Positions 20,095-29,282 of a DNA stretch of 64,000 nucleotides are shown one piece after another. Every line of letters begins with the position of its first letter. The first letter of the stretch is position 1. The DNA is from Aureimonas sp. Leaf427 (lineage in GTDB: Bacteria > Pseudomonadota > Alphaproteobacteria > Rhizobiales > Rhizobiaceae): NCBI RefSeq assembly GCF_001425485.1, contig NZ_LMQW01000052.1, forward strand, positions 227,524 to 291,523, in the 5' to 3' direction. Under the pieces are notes generated by a model. That model did no database searches and was not told the DNA's origin. It saw only the letters and a program-made list of their open reading frames with translations. Made by a program: the position numbers and the translations under genes.

Positions 20095-20123
20095 AGTATG
20101 GGGCGCGAAATGTGGCAGAGCAA
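20095..20123 (-). promoter_or_regulatory. Promoter of the 25-codon gene
   Basis: On the minus strand TTGCTC (20123-20118) and CATACT (20100-20095) are separated by 17 bases. This would give a 5' leader of about 30 nt containing the strong ribosome site. Confidence 0.55.
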
Positions 20124-20220
20124 GGGCGTGCGGAAAAAGAAGTCAGATTGACGCAAGCCGCGGGCGGGACAGGGGAGTTTTGCGCGGCAGGTCGTCGCTT
20201 CGGCGGCGGGTCGAGGGTCT

Positions 20221-20349
20221 GGTTCTTCTCCCCGCAGGGGAGAAGGTGGCGGCAGCCGGATGAGGGGCTCTGACGCACCGTTTGGAAAGGCGGGAGCGAA
20301 GGCCCCTCTTCGCCCTGCCGGGCACTTCTCCCCAGAGGGGAGAAGAACC
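20221..20349. repeat. Palindromic repeat, family B copy 1
   Basis: The element opens with GGTTCTTCTCCCC and closes with its complement GGGGAGAAGAACC, with inner motifs GGCGGCAGCCGGATGAGGGG and CCTGCCGGGCACTTCTCCCC. It lies just downstream of acsA, where it may also help end transcription. Related copies are at 23771-23898, 37722-37856 and 37984-38117. Confidence 0.8.
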
Positions 20350-20379
20350 TAGGTTTGACGGGTTTGGCGTGCCGCGCTT

Positions 20380-22329
20380 TCAGCCCCGCTTGTTCTGGCG
20401 GTTGGCGATGAGGTCGTCGACGACGCCGGGATCGGCGAGGGTGGACGTGTCGCCCAGCGCGCCGAAATCGTCTTCGGCGATCTTGCGCAGGATGCGGCGC
20501 ATGATCTTGCCGGAGCGGGTCTTGGGCAGGCCCGGGGAGAACTGGATCTTGTCGGGCGAGGCGATCGGGCCGATCTCGTTGCGCACGTGGGCGACGAGCT
20601 CCTTCTTGAGCTCCTCGGACGGTTCGATGCCGGCCATGAGCGTCACGTAGCAGTAGATGCCCTGGCCCTTCACGTCGTGGGGATAGCCGACGACCGCGGC
20701 TTCCGAGACCTTCGGATGGGCGACGAGCGAGGATTCGACCTCGGCCGTGCCCATGCGGTGGCCGGAGACGTTGATGACGTCGTCGACGCGGCCGGTGATC
20801 CACCAGTAGCCGTCCTCGTCGCGGCGGGCGCCGTCGCCGGTGAAGTATTTGCCGGGATAGGTCGAGAAATAGGTCTGCTCGAAGCGCTCGTGGTCGCCGT
20901 AGACCGTGCGCATCTGGCCGGGCCAGCTCTGGGTAATGCAGAGATTGCCCTCGGCGGCGCCTTCCAGAACCTGCCCCTCGTTGTCGACGAGCTGCGGCAC
21001 CACGCCGAAGAAGGGGCGCGTGGCGGAGCCGGGCTTCAGCGGCGTCGCGCCCGGCAGCGGCGTGATGAGGATGCCGCCGGTCTCGGTCTGCCACCATGTG
21101 TCGACGACCGGGCAGCGCTCGTCGCCGACGACGCGGTAGTACCAGTTCCAGGCCTCCGGGTTGATCGGCTCGCCGACGGAGCCGAGGATGCGAAGCGAAG
21201 CCCGGGAGGTGGACTTCACGGGGCCTTCGCCCTGGCTCATCAGGGCGCGGATGGCGGTCGGCGCGGTGTAGAAGATGTTGACCTTGTGCTTGTCGATGAC
21301 CTGCCAGAAACGGGAGGCGTCGGGATAGTTCGGCACGCCTTCGAACATCAGCGTCGTCGCGCCGTTGGCGAGCGGGCCGTAGACGATGTAGCTATGGCCC
21401 GTGACCCAGCCGACATCGGCCGTGCACCAGTAGATCTCGCCCTCGCGATAGTCGAAGACGTATTGATGCGTCATCGCGGCATAGACGAGATAGCCGCCGG
21501 ACGTGTGGAGCACGCCCTTCGGCTTGCCGGTCGAGCCCGACGTGTAGAGGATGAAGAGCGGGTCCTCCGCGCCCATGGCTTCGGGCTCACAGGATGCGGA
21601 GACCGTCTCGCGGGCCTCATGCCACCAGACGTCGCGCGAGGGGTCGAAGGCGACCTTGCCGCCGGTGCGCTTCACGACGAGGACGGTCTCGACGGTCTGG
21701 CCGGCCTTGGCGGCGATCTCGACGGCGCGGTCGGCATTGGCCTTCAGCGGCACGGTCTTGCCGCCGCGCTTGCCTTCGTCCGAGGTGATGAGGACGCTGG
21801 AGGTCGCGCCCTCGATGCGGCCGGCCAGCGCATCCGGCGAGAAGCCGCCGAAGACGACGGAATGGACCGCGCCAATGCGCGCGCAGGCGAGCATGGCGAA
21901 GGCGGCTTCCGGGATCATCGGCATGTAGATCGTCACGCGGTCGCCGCGCTTGACGCCCCGACCTTTGAGGACGTTCGCCATGCGGCAGACCTCCTCATGG
22001 GCTTGCCGGTAGGTGATGGCCTTGGAGTCGGCGGGATCGTCGCCCTCGAAGAGGATCGCGGTCTGGTCGCCGCGGGAGGCGAGATGCCGGTCGAGGCAAT
22101 TGGCGGAGACGTTGAGCCGGCCGTCCTCGAACCATTTGATGGAGACGGCGCCGGGCGCGAAGGAGGCGTTCTTCACCGTCTTGAAGGGCTCGATCCAGGT
22201 GATGCGCTGTGCGGCCTCGGCCCAGAAGCCGTCGGGGTCCTCGACCGAGCGGCGGTAGGCGGCCTCGTAGCCCGCCTCGTCGATGGCGGCGCCCGCCTTC
22301 CACTCGTCCTTCACCGCGATCGTCGCCAT
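20380..22329 (-). CDS. acsA: Acetyl-CoA synthetase (AMP-forming)
   Basis: AcsA activates acetate to acetyl-CoA through acetyl-AMP. The 649-residue product has the full family length. It carries the P-loop [11 protein letters not shown] (around residue 265), WWQTETGG, the hinge/aspartate region [18 protein letters not shown], and the regulatory lysine in [13 protein letters not shown] (about residue 608) that is acetylated in homologues. A perfect 9-bp hairpin CCGGCCGCG-CGA-CGCGGCCGG (22383-22403) lies in the upstream region. The gene stands alone between a family-B repeat and a permease gene. Confidence 0.96.
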   Translation of the reverse strand: MATIAVKDEWKAGAAIDEAGYEAAYRRSVEDPDGFWAEAAQRITWIEPFKTVKNASFAPGAVSIKWFEDGRLNVSANCLDRHLASRGDQTAILFEGDDPADSKAITYRQAHEEVCRMANVLKGRGVKRGDRVTIYMPMIPEAAFAMLACARIGAVHSVVFGGFSPDALAGRIEGATSSVLITSDEGKRGGKTVPLKANADRAVEIAAKAGQTVETVLVVKRTGGKVAFDPSRDVWWHEARETVSASCEPEAMGAEDPLFILYTSGSTGKPKGVLHTSGGYLVYAAMTHQYVFDYREGEIYWCTADVGWVTGHSYIVYGPLANGATTLMFEGVPNYPDASRFWQVIDKHKVNIFYTAPTAIRALMSQGEGPVKSTSRASLRILGSVGEPINPEAWNWYYRVVGDERCPVVDTWWQTETGGILITPLPGATPLKPGSATRPFFGVVPQLVDNEGQVLEGAAEGNLCITQSWPGQMRTVYGDHERFEQTYFSTYPGKYFTGDGARRDEDGYWWITGRVDDVINVSGHRMGTAEVESSLVAHPKVSEAAVVGYPHDVKGQGIYCYVTLMAGIEPSEELKKELVAHVRNEIGPIASPDKIQFSPGLPKTRSGKIMRRILRKIAEDDFGALGDTSTLADPGVVDDLIANRQNKRG

Positions 22330-22382
22330 GGTCGTTCTCCCCGTTCGATCCGAAAGGGCGGCTCCTCTTCTGCGGAAGCCTT

Positions 22383-22403
22383 CCGGCCGCGCGACGCGGC
22401 CGG
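22383..22403. other. Hairpin upstream of acsA
   Basis: CCGGCCGCG and CGCGGCCGG form a 9-bp stem with a 3-nt loop, 54 bases before the acsA start codon and without a T-tract. It may lie in the 5' leader of acsA; no function can be assigned. Confidence 0.35.
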
Positions 22404-22511
22404 TCCCGTTGATCCGCGCAACTTAGTCAGGCGCGACCGGGGGGTCCAGCGGCGCGGCCTTAGACTTTGGGTTCTGTCGCGCGAGTGTCGGAGGACCCGT
22501 TCGGGTCGTGC

Positions 22512-23582
22512 TCAGTCGTCCATCGGCTCGTCGCCGCCGCCGAGCACGTCCTCGATGTAGAGCTCGTTCACGAGGACCTTCAGAACCGCCAGGAAGGGCA
22601 CGGCGAGGATGAAGCCGAGAAGGCCGAAGAGGAGGCCGAACAGGATCTGGAAGCCGAGCGTCAGAGCCGGGGGAAGGGCGGTCATGTAGCGCTGGGCGAT
22701 GGGCGTCGTGACGTTGCTCTCGATGCCCTGGATGAGGATGTAGACGCCGAGCGCCCAGAGAGCCATCTCCGGCGACACCGCGAGGGCGGAGAGGACGATG
22801 ATGATGCCGGCGACGAAGGCGCCGAGCGTCGGGATGAAGGCGAGAAGGCCGGCCTGAAGCGCCAGGAGGAAGGCGTTCGGCATGCCGATCAGCCAGAGGC
22901 CGAGCCAGGACACGACGAAGATCGTCGCCATGGAGATCGCGTCGCCCGCGACCCAGAGGATCAGCGAACGGGCGGACTTGTCGAGCACCTCGCCGATGCG
23001 GGCGCGTTTGTGGCGGGGGACGAGGCTGGTGACGCCCGCGCGATAGAGGCGCGGCTGCCAGGAGATGAAGATCGCCAGGAACACGACGACGAAGAAATTG
23101 CCGAAGCCGCCGAGGAAGGAGAAGATCGCCTTCTGGGCGGAGGCGACGAGGCCGGATGAGTTCGGCAAAAGGTCCTGCAGGGTGCTCGCGATCGGCTTGC
23201 CCTCCTCGCCGCCGACGGGCAGGCCCATCTCGCCGAGCATCGTCCACAGCCGGTCCGCCTGGTTCAGCGCGCCGTTCAGGAGATCGTTGAACTGCTGGAC
23301 GAGCGCCACGCCGCCCCAGGCGATCGGCGCGATGATCGCGGCCAGCGCCAGAAGATAGACCGTGATCATCGCGAGCCAGCGGGGCAGGCCAATCCGCTGC
23401 AGGAGATGGCCGAGCCCGCAGAAGATCGCGGCGAGGAGCAGCGCGGCGAAGACGAGGAGAAAGGCCGTCGAGGCGGCATAGAGGACGAGGACGAGCAGCA
23501 CCGAGCCGAGCGCGATGGCCGTGACCGTCAACGTATCGGTGGCGAGCCGTCGCTTGTCCGCGACGACGGTGACCTTGGACAT
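22512..23582 (-). CDS. AI-2E / PerM-family membrane permease
   Basis: The 356-residue protein has about seven to eight hydrophobic segments with the family pattern: two N-terminal helices, a hydrophilic amphipathic stretch, then FLGGFGNFFVVVFLAIFIS, WVAGDAISMATIFVVSWLGLWLIGMP (partly shown), AFIPTLGAFVAGIII and NVTTPIAQRYMTALPPALTL. Members export small molecules or drive Na+/H+ exchange; no substrate can be assigned. ATG 23582 follows GGGGGAT and removes a non-conserved extension. It ends in an acidic tail. Confidence 0.85.
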   Translation of the reverse strand: MSKVTVVADKRRLATDTLTVTAIALGSVLLVLVLYAASTAFLLVFAALLLAAIFCGLGHLLQRIGLPRWLAMITVYLLALAAIIAPIAWGGVALVQQFNDLLNGALNQADRLWTMLGEMGLPVGGEEGKPIASTLQDLLPNSSGLVASAQKAIFSFLGGFGNFFVVVFLAIFISWQPRLYRAGVTSLVPRHKRARIGEVLDKSARSLILWVAGDAISMATIFVVSWLGLWLIGMPNAFLLALQAGLLAFIPTLGAFVAGIIIVLSALAVSPEMALWALGVYILIQGIESNVTTPIAQRYMTALPPALTLGFQILFGLLFGLLGFILAVPFLAVLKVLVNELYIEDVLGGGDEPMDD

Positions 23583-23770
23583 CGGCGATCCCCCGGCTGG
23601 TGCGCCGGCCCGCGGCGTCACGGGCTCATGACACGCCGCCCGTTCGGACGAGGGCGGCGGCACGGGAATGCGGGGGCCGGCCTGCCGTTCCATGACGGTT
23701 CGATGGAAGGTGGCGGGAGAGGCGTTGGCGGCTCAAAGGCGGGGGTCAGGGCATGCCCGATCAGGATAGG

Positions 23771-23898
23771 TTTCTTCTCCCCCACGGGGAGAAGGTCGCG
23801 GCAGCGGGAAGAGGGGGCCCTGGCGCGACGATCGGACGGGTGGGCGCAAAGACCCCTCATTGCCCTGCCGGGCACTTCTCCCCGGAGGGGCGAAGAAA
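23771..23898. repeat. Palindromic repeat, family B copy 2
   Basis: TTTCTTCTCCCCC at the left and GGGGCGAAGAAA at the right are inverted arms, and the inner CCTGCCGGGCACTTCTCCCC is shared with copy 1. It lies between the permease gene and the YggS-like gene, whose stop is 27 bases away. Confidence 0.75.
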
Positions 23899-23924
23899 GC
23901 CGTTCTGAGGTGTCGCGACCCGTT

Positions 23925-24596
23925 TCAGCCTTGCGGCGGGCGAGCGCCGAAGATGGCGGAGCCGACGCGAACGCTGGTGGCGCCGAAGGCGATGGCGGTT
24001 TCGTAGTCGCCGGACATGCCCATGGAGAGCTTTGGTAAGCCGGCTTCTCGTGCCAGTTTTTCCAGAAGCGCGAAGTGGGGGCCGGGATTCTCCTCGGCGG
24101 GCGGGATGCACATCAGGCCGACCACGTCGAGCCCGTGAACGCTGCGGCAGCGCTCCACGAAGGCCACGGCCTCGCGCGGCGCGATGCCGGCCTTCTGCGG
24201 CTCCTCGCCGGTGTTGACCTGGACATAGGTCGCGAGCCGGCGGCCCTGCTTGGCCATTTCGGCGGCAAGCGCGGCGGCGATCTTCTCGCGGTCGATCGTC
24301 TCGATCACGTCGAAACAGGCGACCGCCTCCGCCGACTTGTTGGACTGGAGCGGGCCGATGAGATGGAGCTCGATGCCGGGATAGGCCTTGCGCAGTCCCG
24401 GCCACTTGCCCATGGCCTCCTGCACGCGGTTCTCGCCGAAGGTGCGATGGCCCTCGTCGAGCACGGGGCGGATGGCCTCGGCGTCGTAGGTCTTGGAGAC
24501 CGCGACGAGCGTCACGGCGCCGGCGGGGCGGGAGGCCTCTCTTTCGGCGTCCGCGATGGCGGCGGCGACGGTGCGATACTGGTCGAGTGCGGTCAT
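23925..24596 (-). CDS. YggS/PLPBP-family pyridoxal-phosphate homeostasis protein
   Basis: The 223-residue protein is a single-domain PLP-binding barrel of the YggS/PROSC family, which buffers free PLP and affects amino-acid homeostasis. The PLP lysine is in TLVAVSKTYD. Other motifs are FGENRVQEAMGKW, HLIGPLQSNK, YVQVNTGEEPQKAG and LSMGMSGDYETAI, ending in VRVGSAIFGAR. A short ORF with a strong ribosome site and two stem-loops precede it on the same strand. Confidence 0.93.
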   Translation of the reverse strand: MTALDQYRTVAAAIADAEREASRPAGAVTLVAVSKTYDAEAIRPVLDEGHRTFGENRVQEAMGKWPGLRKAYPGIELHLIGPLQSNKSAEAVACFDVIETIDREKIAAALAAEMAKQGRRLATYVQVNTGEEPQKAGIAPREAVAFVERCRSVHGLDVVGLMCIPPAEENPGPHFALLEKLAREAGLPKLSMGMSGDYETAIAFGATSVRVGSAIFGARPPQG

Positions 24597-24655
24597 GGGA
24601 GGCTTTCTGGCAAGCGCTTTGAAACGCCGGTCGACATAGGCTATATTGCGGGAGT

Positions 24656-24681
24656 GGGTGCCGGCCGCGAGGCCGACACCC
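24656..24681. other. Stem-loop in front of the YggS-like gene
   Basis: GGGTGCCGGCC (24656-24666) and GGCCGACACCC (24671-24681) form an 11-bp stem with one G-U pair and a GCGA (or TCGC on the minus strand) tetraloop. On the minus strand no T-tract follows, so it is not a clean terminator; it lies between the 29-codon ORF and the YggS-like gene. Confidence 0.45.
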
Positions 24682-24685
24682 TTTG

Positions 24686-24775
24686 CTAAAGTGTAAATTG
24701 GACCCGGAACGTCACTCGCCAGTGTTTCCGGGTCCTCCTCACCTCAAGCGCGATACTGAGTGGCAAAAACCACAT
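24686..24775 (-). CDS. 29-codon ORF with near-perfect Shine-Dalgarno upstream of YggS-like gene
   Basis: I do not recognise this ORF. It encodes 29 residues, starting MWFLPLSIALEV and then strongly basic (RRTRKHWR), with AAGGAGGTGAT six bases before the ATG. The same 11-base ribosome site precedes the 25-codon gene at 19981. A stem-loop with 10-bp arms (24700-24709 and 24726-24735) lies within the coding region and another follows the stop. The layout resembles a translated leader of the YggS-like gene, but there is no run of a single amino acid to suggest classical attenuation. It could also be a stand-alone small membrane peptide. Confidence 0.5.
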   Translation of the reverse strand: MWFLPLSIALEVRRTRKHWRVTFRVQFTL

Positions 24776-24984
24776 CGTATCACCTCCTTCTCGGGAGCGA
24801 GGCTGTCGCCTCAGCCGGGGGAGCCCGTCTCCCCCGGTCGCGCCGCTGGCCCGGCGCTGCTGCTTCCGCCCCCGAAATTCGATCCGATCCGCTTCTAGCC
24901 CACGATCCGCGCGCCGCCCAGCTGGACCGCGATCCGGTTGACGTGCGTCCGGCTCCCGTGTTGAACGACGGCAACCGGATGTAA

Positions 24985-25000
24985 GTCAATTTTGATTGAC
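24985..25000. other. Inverted repeat upstream of leuS
   Basis: GTCAAT-TTTG-ATTGAC is a perfect 6-bp inverted repeat ending 27 bases before the leuS ATG. The rest of the 252-bp spacer contains a second hairpin, GGGGGAG-CCCGT-CTCCCCC near 24818-24836, and no recognisable gene. Confidence 0.3.
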
Positions 25001-25027
25001 GCCTGACCCCAGCGAGACGCGCGCATC

Positions 25028-27679
25028 ATGTCCACCACCAGCGAACGGCCGAGCGATCGGTCCATCGAACGCTATCACCCCCGCGAGGCCGAGCCGCGCT
25101 GGCGCGAGGCCTGGGAGGCGGCCAAGCTCTTCGAGACGCGGGACGACGCGGCCGGCGAGACCTATTACGTGCTCGAGATGTTTCCCTATCCGTCGGGCCG
25201 CATCCATATGGGCCATGTGCGCAACTACGCGATGGGCGACGTCGTCGCGCGCTACAAGCGCGCCAAGGGCTTCAACGTCCTGCATCCGATGGGCTGGGAC
25301 GCCTTCGGCATGCCGGCCGAGAACGCCGCCATGCAGAACAAGGTCCATCCGCGCGACTGGACCTACCAGAACATCGCGACCATGCGCGGGCAGCTGAAGT
25401 CGATGGGCCTGTCGCTCGACTGGTCCCGCGAGTTCGCCACCTGCGACGTCGAATACTACCACCGCCAGCAGATGCTCTTTCTCGACTTCCTCGAAAAAGG
25501 CATCGCCTATCGCCGCAAGTCCAAGGTCAACTGGGACCCCGTCGACAACACCGTGCTCGCCAACGAGCAGGTGATCGACGGGCGCGGCTGGCGCTCGGGC
25601 GCGGAGGTCGAGCAGCGCGAGCTGACGCAATGGTTCTTCCGCATCACCGACTATGCCGAGGATTTGCTCGCCGCGTTGGACACGCTGCCGAACTGGCCGG
25701 ACAAGGTCCGGCTGATGCAGAAGAACTGGATCGGGCGCTCGGAAGGCCTCGTGGTCCGCTTCGCGCTGGCCGACGCGCCTGCAGGGCAGGCCGAGCTGTC
25801 CGTCTTCACGACGCGGCCGGACACGCTCTTCGGCGCCTCGTTCCTGGCGGTCGCCGCCGACCATCCTCTGGCGAAGCTCGCCGCCGAGACGAACGCGGAA
25901 CTGGCCGCCTTCATCGAGGAGGTGAAGCGCGGCGGAACCTCGGCCGAGGAGATCGAGACGGCGGAGAAGCGCGGTTTCGACACGGGGCTCCGCGCGGTGC
26001 ACCCGTTCGATCCCGCCTGGACGCTGCCGGTCTACGTCGCGAATTTCGTGCTGATGGAATACGGCACGGGCGCCATCTTCGGCTGCCCGGCGCACGATCA
26101 GCGCGATCTCGATTTCGCCCGCAAATACGATCTGCCCGTCGTGCCCGTCGTCCTGCCCGAGGGCGCGGATGCCGAAACCTTCGAGGTGGGCGTCACGGCC
26201 TATGACGGCGAGGGCAAGCTCTTCCACTCGGCCTTCCTCGACGGGATGACGCCGGCGGAGGGCTTCGACACCGTTGCCAAGCGGCTCGAAGCCACGCTCC
26301 TCGACGGACGCCCGCAGGCCGAGCGACGGGTGAACTTCCGCCTGCGCGACTGGGGCGTCTCGCGCCAGCGCTATTGGGGCTGCCCGATCCCGGTTCTCCA
26401 TTGCGAGGCCTGCGGCGTCGTGCCGGAGGCGAAAGCCAACCTGCCGGTGAAGCTGCCCGACGACATCGACTTCGACAAGCCGGGCAATCCGCTCGACCGC
26501 CATCCGACCTGGCGCCAGGCCACCTGCCCGCAATGCGGCGGGCCGGCTCTGCGCGAGACGGACACGATGGACACGTTCGTCGACAGTTCCTGGTATTTCG
26601 CGCGCTTCACCGCGCCGCGCGCCGAGGAGCCGACCAACCCGCAGATCGCCAATCGCTGGCTGCCGGTCGATCAGTATATCGGCGGCATCGAGCACGCGAT
26701 CCTGCACCTTCTCTATTCCCGCTTCTTCGTGCGGGCGATGAAGGAATGCGGGCATCTCGATCTCGTCGAGCCCTTCAAGGGCCTCTTCACGCAAGGCATG
26801 GTCGTCCACGAGACCTATCGCTCGGGCCGCGACTGGGTGGCGCCGGCCGATATCCGCATCACCGACAAGGACGGCACGCGGACGGCGACGCGCCTTTCCG
26901 ACGGCGCGCCCATCGAGATCGGCTCCATCGAGAAGATGTCGAAGTCGAAGAAGAACGTGGTCGATCCCGACGACATCATTGCCTCCTACGGCGCGGACAC
27001 CGCGCGGTGGTTCATGCTGTCGGATTCGCCGCCCGAGCGCGACGTGATCTGGACGGAGGCGGGCGTCGAAGGCGCGCACCGCTTCGTGCAGCGGCTCTGG
27101 CGGCTCGTTTCCGAGACCGCGCCCCGGATCGCGACACTCAATGGCGCGGCGGCCTCGGCCGGGACCGAGACCGCCAAGGCCACGGCCGTGCGCCGGGCGG
27201 CGCATCGCACGGCGGCCGGCATCGGCGACGACATCGAGCGCCTTGCCTTCAACAAGGCGGTCGCGCGGCTCTACGAACTGGTCAACACGCTGTCCTCCGC
27301 CTTCGTCGAGCTCGATCTCGAGGGCGATGCGGGCCATGCGGACGCTGCGCGCGAGGCGCTGTCCTTCCTCGTCCGGCTGGTCGCGCCGATGATGCCGCAT
27401 CTGGCGGAGGAATGCTGGTCGGCGCTGGGCCAGGAGGGCCTCTGCGCCGCCGCGCCCTGGCCGGCCGCCGACCCCGCGCTTCTCGTCGTCGACGAGATCG
27501 TGCTGCCCGTCCAAGTCAACGGCAAGAAACGCGGCGACTTGACGGTATCGACGAAGGCGTCCCAAGCTGACGTCGAGGCCGCCGTGATGGCGCTCGACGT
27601 CGTCGTCAGCGCGCTCGAAGGGCGCACGCCCAAGCGCATCGTCGTGGTTCCCGGAAGGATCGTGAATGTCGTGGTCTAA
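25028..27679 (+). CDS. leuS: Leucyl-tRNA synthetase
   Basis: The 883-residue class I synthetase charges tRNA-Leu. The HIGH-type motif [15 protein letters not shown] is near residue 58. The CP1 editing domain contains [22 protein letters not shown] (only in part conserved) and [23 protein letters not shown] is near residue 636, and the anticodon-binding domain ends in the usual NGKKRGDL region. ATG 25028 is supported by the position of the N-terminal similarity ([15 protein letters not shown]), although the ribosome site is weak. It overlaps lptE by 14 nt and heads the leuS-lptE-holA operon conserved in Rhizobiales. Confidence 0.97.
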   Translation: MSTTSERPSDRSIERYHPREAEPRWREAWEAAKLFETRDDAAGETYYVLEMFPYPSGRIHMGHVRNYAMGDVVARYKRAKGFNVLHPMGWDAFGMPAENAAMQNKVHPRDWTYQNIATMRGQLKSMGLSLDWSREFATCDVEYYHRQQMLFLDFLEKGIAYRRKSKVNWDPVDNTVLANEQVIDGRGWRSGAEVEQRELTQWFFRITDYAEDLLAALDTLPNWPDKVRLMQKNWIGRSEGLVVRFALADAPAGQAELSVFTTRPDTLFGASFLAVAADHPLAKLAAETNAELAAFIEEVKRGGTSAEEIETAEKRGFDTGLRAVHPFDPAWTLPVYVANFVLMEYGTGAIFGCPAHDQRDLDFARKYDLPVVPVVLPEGADAETFEVGVTAYDGEGKLFHSAFLDGMTPAEGFDTVAKRLEATLLDGRPQAERRVNFRLRDWGVSRQRYWGCPIPVLHCEACGVVPEAKANLPVKLPDDIDFDKPGNPLDRHPTWRQATCPQCGGPALRETDTMDTFVDSSWYFARFTAPRAEEPTNPQIANRWLPVDQYIGGIEHAILHLLYSRFFVRAMKECGHLDLVEPFKGLFTQGMVVHETYRSGRDWVAPADIRITDKDGTRTATRLSDGAPIEIGSIEKMSKSKKNVVDPDDIIASYGADTARWFMLSDSPPERDVIWTEAGVEGAHRFVQRLWRLVSETAPRIATLNGAAASAGTETAKATAVRRAAHRTAAGIGDDIERLAFNKAVARLYELVNTLSSAFVELDLEGDAGHADAAREALSFLVRLVAPMMPHLAEECWSALGQEGLCAAAPWPAADPALLVVDEIVLPVQVNGKKRGDLTVSTKASQADVEAAVMALDVVVSALEGRTPKRIVVVPGRIVNVVV

Positions 27680-28226
27680 GAGCGCCGTTCGGGCCCTCGC
27701 GCTCGCCTCGCTGCTCGCGCTCTCCGCCGGCTGCACGGTGCAGCCGCTCTACAAGAGCGACGGCGCTGCAGCACGCGACCTGAAGTCGCCGACCCTGCCG
27801 GGTCTGGCCGCTGCGAAGGGACGGATTGGCATTTCCGCCGCCGACACGCGCACCGCGCAGATCGTGCGCAACCGGCTGATCTTCGCGCTGAACGGCGGAC
27901 TGGAGCCGCGCTCGCCGCTGCTCTACGAGGTTCGCCAGACCGTGAGCGGCGGCGAGACCGTCGTCTCGATCCAGAGCGGCTCCGGCGTGCCCGCCGCCAG
28001 CCTCTATCGCGTCACCGTCGCCTATCAGGTCGTGCGCCTCTCCGATTCGGCCGTCATCGACAAGGGGTCGCGCTTCGCCTCGACGCCGTTCGACCGCACC
28101 AACCAGCTCTATGCCGCGTCGCGCGCGCTGCTCGACGCGCGCGAGACGGCCGGCAAGGAGGCCGCCGAGCGCGTGGCCCTTTCGGTCGCCACCGCGATCG
28201 CCAAGGATCTGCGGGGCGGGGTCTAA
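27666..28226 (+). CDS. lptE: LPS-assembly lipoprotein LptE
   Basis: LptE is the outer-membrane lipoprotein plug of the LptD translocon for lipopolysaccharide. The 186-residue product has a lipoprotein signal with lipobox LSAGC (Cys23), followed by TVQPLYKS and the small alpha/beta domain ([31 protein letters not shown]). Sequence conservation in this family is low, so the call rests on the lipobox, length and the fixed position between leuS and holA. Confidence 0.85.
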   Translation: MSWSKSAVRALALASLLALSAGCTVQPLYKSDGAAARDLKSPTLPGLAAAKGRIGISAADTRTAQIVRNRLIFALNGGLEPRSPLLYEVRQTVSGGETVVSIQSGSGVPAASLYRVTVAYQVVRLSDSAVIDKGSRFASTPFDRTNQLYAASRALLDARETAGKEAAERVALSVATAIAKDLRGGV

Positions 28227-28232
28227 CGGACC

Positions 28233-29279
28233 GTGGCGCAGAAGAAGGCCGGCGAGGTCGAGGCCTTCCTCTCGCGGCCCGACACGAGCTTTCCCGTCGT
28301 GCTCCTCTACGGGCCCGATGCCGGGCTCGTCGCCGAGCGCGCGGCGCGGATCGCGGAGCTGTCCGGCGTCGATGCCGGCGACCCCTTTTCGGCCATCACG
28401 CTCCAGGCGGACGAGGTGGAGAAGGATGTGGGCCGCCTCTTCGACGAGGCGCGGACCGTCTCGCTCTTCGGCGGTCGGCGCTTCGTGCGGGTGCGCGGGG
28501 CGGGCTCGGGCTCGGGCAAGGGGCTGGCCGAGGCGATCGCGGTGCTCGGCGCCGATCCGCCGCGCGATGCGACGATCGTCGTCGAAGGCGGCGACATGAA
28601 GAAGGGCGCCGCCCTGCGCCTCGCCGCCGAGAAGGCGCGGGCCGCGATGGCCCTGCCCTGCTATCCCGACGAGGCGCGGGCTCTCGACGGCATGATCGAC
28701 GCGGAGCTGAAGATCGCCGTGCTCACCATTTCGCGCGAGGCGCGCGATGCGCTGCGCGAGCGGCTCGGCGCCGATCGCCTGGCCTCGCGCGGCGAGGTCC
28801 AGAAGCTCTGCCTCTATTGCCACGGCAAGGGCGCGATCGAGATCGCGGACATCGAGGCGATCGTCGGCGACGTCTCCGTCGACACGGTGGAGGAGACGAT
28901 CGACGCGGCCGCCACTGGCGAGGTGAAGAAGCTGCCCGAGCTGATCGAGCGCCTGACGGCGGCGGGCACGCAGGGCTTCCTCCTGCAGCAGGGCCTGCTC
29001 CGCCATTTCCAGGCGCTTCAGCTGATGCGCCAGTCGGTGGAGAAGGGCGGGCAGAGCATCCCCCGCGTCGTCGAAAGCCGGCATCCGCACTTCCGTCGCA
29101 AGGCCGCGCTGGAGACGGCCCTCGGCCTCTGGCCCCTCGCCGAGATCGCCGGCGTTCTCGGCCGGATCGAAGCGGAGATCCTCGCCAGCCGCAAGGAGGC
29201 CGCCCTCTCCCAGACCATGGTCCAGGCGACGCTGCTCGGCGTCGCGGTGGAGGCGGCAAGGCTCAGGTCGCGGCGGTAG
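28233..29279 (+). CDS. holA: DNA polymerase III delta subunit
   Basis: HolA opens the sliding clamp in the clamp-loader complex. The 348-residue product has the delta N-terminal P-loop-like region VVLLYGPDAGLVAERAARI, the TVSLFGGRRFVRVRG strand, and C-terminal helical collar motifs (GFLLQQGLLRHFQALQLMR). The start is GTG at 28233, six bases after lptE. It ends the operon, three bases before a converging gene. Confidence 0.93.
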   Translation: MAQKKAGEVEAFLSRPDTSFPVVLLYGPDAGLVAERAARIAELSGVDAGDPFSAITLQADEVEKDVGRLFDEARTVSLFGGRRFVRVRGAGSGSGKGLAEAIAVLGADPPRDATIVVEGGDMKKGAALRLAAEKARAAMALPCYPDEARALDGMIDAELKIAVLTISREARDALRERLGADRLASRGEVQKLCLYCHGKGAIEIADIEAIVGDVSVDTVEETIDAAATGEVKKLPELIERLTAAGTQGFLLQQGLLRHFQALQLMRQSVEKGGQSIPRVVESRHPHFRRKAALETALGLWPLAEIAGVLGRIEAEILASRKEAALSQTMVQATLLGVAVEAARLRSRR

Positions 29280-29282
29280 GGT

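Noticed and set aside
24656..24683. Stem-loop GGGTGCCGGCC as plus-strand terminator
   Set aside because: It is followed only by TTTGC, and no plus-strand gene ends there.
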